From contig NZ_SPPK01000001.1 in assembly GCF_004569505.1 (NCBI RefSeq), forward strand, positions 930,001 to 994,000: a stretch of DNA of 64,000 nt, in the 5' to 3' direction. The notes below the pieces were generated by a model. The model did not search any database, was not told the DNA's origin, and was given only the letters and a program-made list of their open reading frames with translations. This DNA is from Dysgonomonas mossii. GTDB taxonomy: Bacteria > Bacteroidota > Bacteroidia > Bacteroidales > Dysgonomonadaceae. Within the stretch, counting starts at the first letter, position 1; each line of letters starts with the position of its first letter. Below, piece by piece: positions 56,964-64,000 of this stretch. The position numbers were made by a program, and so were the translations under genes.

Positions 56964-59900
56964 TTAAAATGTTAAATTTACGCCAAACATATAATTTCTC
57001 AGGGTTGTAGGTTCACTATAGGATTCGTGTTTGCGAGCATAGTCTCTTGTAGCCTTAACCGAACCTTCAGGGTCGTTGTTTGGATAACTCGTAAAAGTGA
57101 ACGGATTCTGTAATTGTGCGTAAAATCTAGCTTTTTCGACACCAACAATCCTTGTAAGACTGGCCGGTAAAGTATATCCTAATGTAATATCAGATATTCG
57201 AACGAAGTCTCCCTTGTTATACCAATAAGCTTCTCTATGCGGTTGGTCGGCATCTCCTTTTGTCGGTTTTCTGAAACTGCTCTGAGTATTTTCGGGTGTC
57301 CAGTAGTTTACGACCCGTGTGTTCATACGTCCATCGTGTCCTACTCCTGGATCGCTATAAATTGTATGTCCAAACATTCCATACATAAATATATAAAGGT
57401 CAAAATTCTTATAATAGAAATTATTTCCCATACCAAGATTCCATTTTGGCATTTTTTGTCCGCGGAAATCACGGTCTTTTTCATCAATTTTGTAGTTTCT
57501 ATCCAGATCAACAAAACGTAAATCACCAGGTTTGTAAGAATGGCCGTTTGCATTAAATTTTGCCATTTCTTCCATGTCCTCTTTTGAGTATCCCCAAACG
57601 TTTTTAGTATTTACATAATCGTAATATGTATCAACCGGATGTCCAACAAACCACATATTTGCGACATCTTTTTCTAGACCGGATGCTAATTTTACAATTT
57701 TTTCCTTATTCATTGAAAACTGTAATGAGGTATTCCATTTGAAGTCTTTTGTTTCAACGTTCACAGTGGAGATGGCTACTTCAATCCCTTGATTTTCTGT
57801 TTCTCCGATGTTTGAAAGAATTTGACCAAATCCAGATACTTCAGGTAACGCACGGAACATTAACAAGTCCTTTGTATTTTGCTTGTAAACATCAACGGAA
57901 CCCGAGATGCGACCTCTTAATATCCCAAAATCGACTCCGAGGTTGTATTGTCCTGTAGTTTCCCATGTTAAGAGTGGATTAGATAGCGAATTAGGAGCAT
58001 AACCTATTGCACCTATCTCTCCCCATGTGTAGCGACTACTAGAGATTTGTCCTATAGTTTGATATGGATTAACAGCAGAGTTTCCTGTCTTTCCATAACC
58101 TAAACGAAGCTTCAAATTAGAAACTACTGGTATATTATTTTTTATAAACGCTTCATCGGAAATACGCCAAGCAAAAGATGCAGATGGGAATGCAACCCAT
58201 TTATGACCTTCAGCCAGACGAGAAGAACCATCACTACGGATAGATGCTGTTAACATATAGCGATTGTCTTTGAACCCATAGATAGCACGACCCATCCATG
58301 ACATCATTGACCATTGCGTGTAACCACTTGTAGCAGATTGTGTACTTGCTGTTCCTAGATTGTAGTACCATTGAGACTCAATTGGTAGGCCCACACCGCT
58401 TGCCGTAACAGGCTCATCGATTGATTTCTCAACAGACTGTACTCCTGTTAAATTAAGGCTATGTTGTCCAAACGTTTTGTTATAGCTGAGTATGTTCTCA
58501 AAGGTCCAACTTCTTTTAAACTCCAGATTCTGATTGGCTCTGGCATGACCAAAACCTTGTTGTGTAGAGGCAGAAGCGTAAAAGGCCTGCTCTTGTCCAC
58601 TATAATAATTTGTTCCGAAATTAGCTCGGTATGATAAACCATTGTCTAATGTTATTTGAGCATATAGGGTTGCATCAATCTGGTTTCTTTTGGTTTTTCC
58701 TTGATTTCCGGTAAAGTCATAGAAAGGGTTCCATAACATACCTTCTCCTGTTGGATGTGGAACTAATCCTAAAGCAGGATCTCCATTTTTTGTAACATCA
58801 CCTCCATTACCGTAATCACCACTACCTCCCGGAGTATAATAAGGAGTACCTAATGGGTTCCAGTTTCCTCCAACTCCGGTACCATTAAAATATTCCCAAT
58901 AAGCGAAATTTGTAGTGGCTCCCATATTTATATGTTTACCAAGTTTTTGGTCTACATTCATGCGTAAGGTATATCTTGTTCGAAAAGATCGTGGGGTAAT
59001 TCCTTGATTATCCATAAACGATCCGGATAGGAAGATTTTGGTATCCTTACTACCTCCACGTATACTTATGTTATGATTTTGAGATATTGCCTCATCCCTG
59101 TATCCTGCCATTTGCCAGTTGAATCCGCGAAGCATAGATGGGTTATATGTCCCACTTTCCCATGCTTTGCGTACAGACTCAAGTACATATCCGGATTGAT
59201 CGCGGGTGATATATTCCATTTTTTGATCATATTCCCAATTCGGAGTCATGGATGGGTATGCCGAAGTCGGATCTAAGGTATATCCTCCTTGTCCGTCATA
59301 TATATATTTGCGATCGGCTTCTCGTAAATATTCTATATATTCCGCCGCATTTCGCACTTTCCTCATATTATCTATTTTACCAATAGTGACATAACCATTA
59401 TATTCTACATTCACTTTTCCTTCTTCTCCTTTTTTGGTTGTCACAAGTATAACTCCATTTGCTCCGCGAGATCCATATATTGCTGTTGCAGATGCATCTT
59501 TTAAAACTTCAATTGAGGCAACATCCGATGGGTTGATTACACTTACACCACTGGCTGATGGTATTCCATCAATTACAAATAAGGGGTCATTGGTTGCTTC
59601 AATAGAGCGATTCCCTCGTATACGAATCATGGGGTCGGTATTAAGATCTGCTCCTGCAACCATCATCCCTGCCACTTTTCCACGCAGCGCTTCTTGTATG
59701 GTTGTTGGTGCTGTAGCAATCAAGTCTTCGGCTTTCACTTGAGATATAGAGCCTGTAAGGTCTCGTTTCTTTTGCACACCATAACCAATAACCACAACTT
59801 CGTCTAATCTCTTGTTATTTTCTTTTAAGATAATTTGGATATTATTTTTGTTCGAAACATCAATTTGTTGTGTTTCCATTCCGATGTATGAGATTATCAA

Positions 59901-60155
59901 GACTTGCTCTCCTGAGGTAAGTTCAATATTAAATTCTCCATCTGTATTTGTTACAGTTGCATTCGTTGTATTCTTTTGTACAACAGAAACTCCAATGAGT
60001 GCCTCTTGAGTTTCATCTAAAACTTTACCATTTATTGTTCTACCTTTTTGCTGTGCTAAAGTCGGTAAACTATATAAAATACCTAATAGTAATATGACTA
60101 AAAACGACTTACTCTTGGTTAGAGAAGTAGGTTTATATAAAAATGTATTTTTCAT
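56964..60155 (-). CDS. SusC/RagA-family TonB-dependent transporter
   Basis: 1063 residues, signal peptide ending LPTLAQQ. A carboxypeptidase-regulatory-like domain (ALIGVSVVQKNTTNATVTNT; LIISYIGMETQQIDVSNK) is followed by the TonB box region RLDEVVVIGYGVQKKRDLTG, plug domain (MIRIRGNRSIEATNDPLFVI; EVLKDASATAIYGSRGANGV), and a 22-strand-type barrel ending LRNYMFGVNLTF. It lacks an STN domain, so regulation is not by the sigma/FecR type but presumably by the divergent hybrid regulator. Forms the outer-membrane import complex with SusD. Confidence 0.95.
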   Translation of the reverse strand: MKNTFLYKPTSLTKSKSFLVILLLGILYSLPTLAQQKGRTINGKVLDETQEALIGVSVVQKNTTNATVTNTDGEFNIELTSGEQVLIISYIGMETQQIDVSNKNNIQIILKENNKRLDEVVVIGYGVQKKRDLTGSISQVKAEDLIATAPTTIQEALRGKVAGMMVAGADLNTDPMIRIRGNRSIEATNDPLFVIDGIPSASGVSVINPSDVASIEVLKDASATAIYGSRGANGVILVTTKKGEEGKVNVEYNGYVTIGKIDNMRKVRNAAEYIEYLREADRKYIYDGQGGYTLDPTSAYPSMTPNWEYDQKMEYITRDQSGYVLESVRKAWESGTYNPSMLRGFNWQMAGYRDEAISQNHNISIRGGSKDTKIFLSGSFMDNQGITPRSFRTRYTLRMNVDQKLGKHINMGATTNFAYWEYFNGTGVGGNWNPLGTPYYTPGGSGDYGNGGDVTKNGDPALGLVPHPTGEGMLWNPFYDFTGNQGKTKRNQIDATLYAQITLDNGLSYRANFGTNYYSGQEQAFYASASTQQGFGHARANQNLEFKRSWTFENILSYNKTFGQHSLNLTGVQSVEKSIDEPVTASGVGLPIESQWYYNLGTASTQSATSGYTQWSMMSWMGRAIYGFKDNRYMLTASIRSDGSSRLAEGHKWVAFPSASFAWRISDEAFIKNNIPVVSNLKLRLGYGKTGNSAVNPYQTIGQISSSRYTWGEIGAIGYAPNSLSNPLLTWETTGQYNLGVDFGILRGRISGSVDVYKQNTKDLLMFRALPEVSGFGQILSNIGETENQGIEVAISTVNVETKDFKWNTSLQFSMNKEKIVKLASGLEKDVANMWFVGHPVDTYYDYVNTKNVWGYSKEDMEEMAKFNANGHSYKPGDLRFVDLDRNYKIDEKDRDFRGQKMPKWNLGMGNNFYYKNFDLYIFMYGMFGHTIYSDPGVGHDGRMNTRVVNYWTPENTQSSFRKPTKGDADQPHREAYWYNKGDFVRISDITLGYTLPASLTRIVGVEKARFYAQLQNPFTFTSYPNNDPEGSVKATRDYARKHESYSEPTTLRNYMFGVNLTF

Positions 60156-60937
60156 TATAACAATTTTAAGTATTAAAAATTTAATTGTTTTATTCGCAAT
60201 ATCTTCTTTATAAGAAGCTTGATGTTATTTCTTTTTTGTTACATGTTATTTCATAAATATATCATTTAATGTTTTGTATTTTTCATCACTTGTTGTTTTA
60301 TTCTACAGAAGATTTTAGAATTTGATAGGAATTCTACATAGACTTAGGCTAATCAGTAAAAAAGAAATTTTTATAAAACACTATCGATTTAGATTCTCAA
60401 AATAACAGCTTTCAGCCATTATCTTTTTAGGTTAAATTTTCCCAAAGTTCAGTTGTAATAGATTTGATTTTTAGTAGCTTTTTCATAATATAAAATATTT
60501 TATAACAAAAAGAATCACTCAGCGATAGTTATAAAAACTATACACCAATCGTTATATTCTTCTGAACATAATTCAGATTTCACTATAATATTTATGCAAT
60601 ATATACCGGCACTTATGCAAAAATACGTTAAACAAATCTAGAAACTAGCATGGATTATTGTTTAATGAAACTATCTTCTATTTGTTTAAAATTGTTGTAC
60701 CAAAATCTATCTTGTCGCATATTGTTTTGTTTTTGTCGCATCCTAAAATCTTTAATATTACCTGGGTTGTAAAAAGTAACAGATTGTTTTATAATTATCT
60801 GATCTATATTGTGTTGATGGCTTGTTTGTGTATTGGGTTATACTTGTTGAGTTCATTGTTAAGGAATGGCATTATTGATGATGGATAAGAAAGTTTCTCT
60901 TATAAATAGTATCTTTGTTACAATCTAAACTTAAACC
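60156..60937. other. Divergent susC / regulator intergenic region
   Basis: No supported gene (a 76-codon frame at 60658-60888 has no recognisable features). A perfect inverted repeat TAGAATT (60316-60322) and AATTCTA (60330-60336) with a 7-bp spacer lies 161 bp upstream of susC and is a candidate binding site for the hybrid regulator. A minus-strand -7-like TATTTTTG is at 60625-60618, far from susC. On the plus strand TATCTTTG at 60910-60917 is a good -7 box for the regulator gene. Confidence 0.55.
60910..60917 (+). promoter_or_regulatory. -7 box of the hybrid regulator gene
   Basis: TATCTTTG matches TAnnTTTG and lies 20 bp before the ATG at 60938. No convincing -33 element at the right spacing. 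Confidence 0.5.
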
Positions 60938-63900
60938 ATGAAATACGTATACCTTTTATCTATATTGTCATTCTTTTGCCTAAGTAAACTGTCAGCACAG
61001 CACAATCGTTCTTTCACTATGAAAGATTATAGAATGACAGAACTATCCTCAAATCTTATCAATAAAATAATTCAGGATTCTAATGGTTATATATGGGTTG
61101 CAACTGATTACGGATTAAATAAATTTGATGGAATAAAATATACTCAGTATTTGCACCTAGAAGAGGATAGTACATCTTTGTTAAGCAATAATGTTAAAAC
61201 ATTGATGATTGATAAGAATGGTATACTATGGATCGGCACAAACAAGGGAATTCAATGTTATAATTCTTTAGAGAATTCTTTTAAAACAATAAGTTTTCCT
61301 GAAAATTTATCTCTTCACGTTTCCAATATAATAGAGTTGCATGATGGTCAGATGTGGGTGACGACAGCAGGTAGTGGAGTCTTTTCTATCAACAGAGATA
61401 ATCTGACAGCAGAGCCTCTAGTAGAGGTTACACGGTTGACGGGCGATTTTATTGCATATGTCTATCAGGATAAAGAAAAATACATTTGGTTTGGAATTAA
61501 TGACAAAGGGCTTATTCAAATGAATCCTGTCACAAAAAAAACGAAGAAATTTACGACTCCGAATATTCCTTCTAATTCTATCATTTGTATGCTTGAAGAT
61601 GACAACGATAGATTGCTAATGAGTACATCAAAATCAGTGAGTTATTTTGAGCGAAATAGTCAAAAGTTTATACCCTTAGAATGGGATGGACAACCTGGGT
61701 ATGGAATTACCGATATGATGCTAAGTCATAATGGAACTGTATTTATTAGTACTACAACTAAAGGGCAGGGAGTGAAATATATCGATAAGATTAGCCGAAA
61801 GGTTTTAACATATACAAATCCTACAAATAGTATAGCAATAAATACTGCAAAGATCTATACACTATTAGAGGATCGTGATAAAAATCTTTGGTTGGGTTGT
61901 TTTATGAAAGGGTTATTAGTAATTCCTAATAAATCGACTCAATTTAATTTTTGGAGTATCATAAATAGTCAAAATCAATTAGGAAATCTAATAACATCAA
62001 TATGTAAGGATCATGAAGGCTATATTTGGGGTACTGTAGATAGAGTAGGAGTTCTTAAACTAAATAACAAAGGAGAAGTTGTAAAACAGTTTACTGATGT
62101 TGATGATATAATATCGATAGTGGAAGATTCAAAAAATAATCTTTGGATTGGTTCTTATAGTAAGGGGCTTGCTAAGTTAGATCGTAAAACAGGTAAATGT
62201 AATTTCTTGAATATTCCTTATTATGGCTATATGAAGACAATAAGGGAAGGTAGGGATAATTTACTCTATATATCAACTTTTGGTGCCGGATTTATTCAAT
62301 ATAATCCTCAAACAGGTATTCACAAACAATATAATATGAGGCAGGAGGACCCGCAAAAGGGTAGGCTTGGCAATGATTGGATTACTTCTATCCTATGTGA
62401 TTCCAAAGGGTTAATATGGTTTGCCCATTATAAAGGGGTGAGTTGTTTTGACCCATCTCAAAACCGTTTTATTCCTATCAAGCATGATAGTATTTTATCA
62501 AATCAGATATGTTTGTCTATTATGGAGAGTAACGATGGCAATATATGGTTAGGAACATATAATGGACTTTTCTCTATAGATAGAGCTACTCAGGATATAA
62601 ACAATTATACAGTAAAAGATGGGCTGTCGAGTGACGTTATTTGTGGCTTGGCTCAAGATAAAGAGGGGAATATTTGGTGTAGTACCTTTCAGGGTATTAA
62701 TCAAATAAAAATAAAAGATAATAAAATAATAAACTATTATATAGGAAATGGATTATTTGATAAGATTTATAATAGAGGTGTTTATTTTCAGGGTGCTGAT
62801 GGGATTATTTATTGGGGAGGGAATAATGGAATAACTTCTTTTTATCCTGAAAATATTATTACACCCAGTTATGAACATGAGATATTGACTACTAATCTGT
62901 ATGTCCATAATCAGTCTGTGAATATTAATACATTATCAGGAGGGAAGCATATAATCGATTCGGAGATACTATCAGCAAAAGAATTTAAATTTTCATATGA
63001 AGACAACACTTTCACATTCGAATTCTCGACTATGGATTTCATTGACCCGGAGAATATATACTACGAATATAGATTAAAAGAATTAAGTAGCGAGTGGAGT
63101 TCAACACTACCGGGAATTAATCAGGTAACATATAATCATCTGAATCCCGGAAAATACACATTAGAGGTTAAGGCCGGTAAATTTGGTGCTTTCTCTCAGC
63201 CGAAGCAGTTTTCTATTATTATATCACCTCCCTGGTATAAGAGTACATGGGCATATGCATTTTACTTATTTCTCATTCTTATTTTTGGAGTATTGATCGT
63301 GAATCTTATTCGGAAGAAGAGAAATGAACAGATAAATGAATCGAAGCTTCAGTTTTTTATTAACATCTCCCATGAGATAAGATCTCCTCTTACTCTGATA
63401 ATAAGTCCTATGGAAAAACTTCTGAAAAGTAATTTCGATAAAGAAACCATGCAAACTTTGCAAAATATGCATCGTAATGCAAACCGAATATTGGGGCTTG
63501 TGAATCAATTGCTCGATATAAGAAAGCTGGATAAAGGACAAATGAAGTTGAGGTTTAGTAAGACTGATATGGTTGGTTTCATAAAAGAGTTGTTTGATGT
63601 TTTTGAATACCAATCAGTGAGGAGAAATATTCAGTTTACCTTTCAACACCAAGATGACAACTTAGAAGTGTGGATTGACCGGAATAACTTCGACAAAATA
63701 TTGATGAATATATTATCAAATGCGTTCAAGTATACTCCTGATGGTGGAGAAATAAATGTATCATTAGCCACAGGAGTCGATAACAGTGTTTGGGGGCCAC
63801 TTCAGAAATACATGGAGATATCAATCGTTGATTCAGGTATAGGCTTAGAAGAAGGGAAGATAGAAAAAATATTTGATAGGTTCTATCAAGGACAAAATCA

Positions 63901-64000
63901 GGAGACGTTCACTACTGTAGGGTCGGGGATAGGATTAAACCTTGCTCGGACATTGGTGCTATTACATTATGGTGCTATTACAGCTAAGAACAGAGAGGGT
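60938..64000 (+). CDS. Hybrid two-component system regulator (HTCS), 3' end outside window
   Basis: 1021 codons are open from the ATG at 60938 to the window edge. A signal peptide ends KLSAQ. The periplasmic sensor consists of repeated reg_prop-type propeller blades (ENSNGYIWVATDYGLN-like units, e.g. DSNGYIWVATDYGLNKFDG, DKNGILWIGTNKGIQCYN, DKEGNIWCSTFQGINQIK), then a Y_Y_Y domain (ENIYYEYRLKELSSEWSSTL; LNPGKYTLEVKAGKFG). A transmembrane helix at about 769-787 follows, then HisKA with His812 (FINISHEIRSPLTLI) and HATPase (ILMNILSNAFKYTPDG; DSGIGLEEGKIEKIF; GSGIGLNLARTLV). The receiver and AraC-type output domains expected in this family lie beyond the edge. It is divergent from susCD and presumably activates it on sensing a breakdown product of the imported glycan. 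Confidence 0.93.
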   Translation, partial: MKYVYLLSILSFFCLSKLSAQHNRSFTMKDYRMTELSSNLINKIIQDSNGYIWVATDYGLNKFDGIKYTQYLHLEEDSTSLLSNNVKTLMIDKNGILWIGTNKGIQCYNSLENSFKTISFPENLSLHVSNIIELHDGQMWVTTAGSGVFSINRDNLTAEPLVEVTRLTGDFIAYVYQDKEKYIWFGINDKGLIQMNPVTKKTKKFTTPNIPSNSIICMLEDDNDRLLMSTSKSVSYFERNSQKFIPLEWDGQPGYGITDMMLSHNGTVFISTTTKGQGVKYIDKISRKVLTYTNPTNSIAINTAKIYTLLEDRDKNLWLGCFMKGLLVIPNKSTQFNFWSIINSQNQLGNLITSICKDHEGYIWGTVDRVGVLKLNNKGEVVKQFTDVDDIISIVEDSKNNLWIGSYSKGLAKLDRKTGKCNFLNIPYYGYMKTIREGRDNLLYISTFGAGFIQYNPQTGIHKQYNMRQEDPQKGRLGNDWITSILCDSKGLIWFAHYKGVSCFDPSQNRFIPIKHDSILSNQICLSIMESNDGNIWLGTYNGLFSIDRATQDINNYTVKDGLSSDVICGLAQDKEGNIWCSTFQGINQIKIKDNKIINYYIGNGLFDKIYNRGVYFQGADGIIYWGGNNGITSFYPENIITPSYEHEILTTNLYVHNQSVNINTLSGGKHIIDSEILSAKEFKFSYEDNTFTFEFSTMDFIDPENIYYEYRLKELSSEWSSTLPGINQVTYNHLNPGKYTLEVKAGKFGAFSQPKQFSIIISPPWYKSTWAYAFYLFLILIFGVLIVNLIRKKRNEQINESKLQFFINISHEIRSPLTLIISPMEKLLKSNFDKETMQTLQNMHRNANRILGLVNQLLDIRKLDKGQMKLRFSKTDMVGFIKELFDVFEYQSVRRNIQFTFQHQDDNLEVWIDRNNFDKILMNILSNAFKYTPDGGEINVSLATGVDNSVWGPLQKYMEISIVDSGIGLEEGKIEKIFDRFYQGQNQETFTTVGSGIGLNLARTLVLLHYGAITAKNREG

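Noticed and set aside
60658..60888. 76-codon plus-strand frame with hydrophobic segments in the susC upstream region
   Set aside because: No ribosome-binding context, no family resemblance, and the hydrophobicity is what AT-rich random sequence gives. It could at most be the relic of a membrane protein.
1..64000. Search for tRNA, rRNA, CRISPR arrays, intact insertion sequences and riboswitches
   Set aside because: No cloverleaf-like or regular repeat-spacer pattern and no conserved riboswitch core was recognised by eye; weak cases could be missed without software.

Overview
The window is AT-rich DNA from a member of the Bacteroidota, most likely order Bacteroidales. The evidence is a SusC/SusD pair beside a hybrid two-component regulator, FimA/Mfa-type fimbriae, an ECF sigma/FecR pair, an NVEALA-like peptide gene, and promoters with the Bacteroides -7 box TAnnTTTG. 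The genus cannot be fixed from sequence alone; a Dysgonomonas-like organism would fit. No rRNA, tRNA or CRISPR array was seen.

Layout. 1-5704 (minus): an operon running from an O-antigen-ligase/Wzy-like membrane protein through an NVEALA-like cysteine-containing secreted peptide, a DUF4221-type lipoprotein and a CxxC lipoprotein to a large MG2/TonB-plug-type protein cut by the window edge. 5705-7440: non-coding, with a decayed IS256-family transposase. 7441-21691: carbohydrate locus. It holds a GH115 alpha-glucuronidase, relics of GH43 and probably GH2 enzymes, uxaB-uxaA, a LacI regulator, and a six-gene operon (aldo/keto reductase, zinc dehydrogenase, lactonase-type amidohydrolase, FucP-type permease, RhaM-type mutarotase, GH29). 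Together these spell the route L-galactose, L-galactonolactone, L-galactonate, D-tagaturonate, D-altronate, KDG. An identical palindrome lies upstream of both transcription units at the same distance from their -7 boxes.

22198-30806: peptidase E, a small secreted protein, a hybrid kinase convergent with and overlapping a sigma-54 activator, an ABC-2 exporter, and a periplasmic choloylglycine-hydrolase-family enzyme. 31268-44357: ECF sigma, FecR, an STN-DUF3575 outer-membrane protein, an OmpA-like/TPR protein, a fimbrillin, an FimB/Mfa2 anchor, a large tip-type fimbrillin with a FISUMP C-terminus, two thioredoxin-like lipoproteins and a clostripain-family protease. 44368-54575: an M20 peptidase, two ABC-2 permeases without an ATPase, HlyD and TolC proteins, a divergent OmpR-type two-component system, and an Omp85-type barrel. 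54869-64000: SusD, SusC and a divergent hybrid two-component regulator cut by the right edge.

The most striking result is non-coding. Four promoters (choloylglycine hydrolase, fimbrillin, TolC operon, Omp85 barrel) share one composite element: two ATTAGA repeats 11 bp apart, then an inverted TTCTAAT, whose start lies exactly 51 bp before the -7 box in all four. Two of the four flank the OmpR-type system at 51377-53403, which is the obvious candidate regulator.
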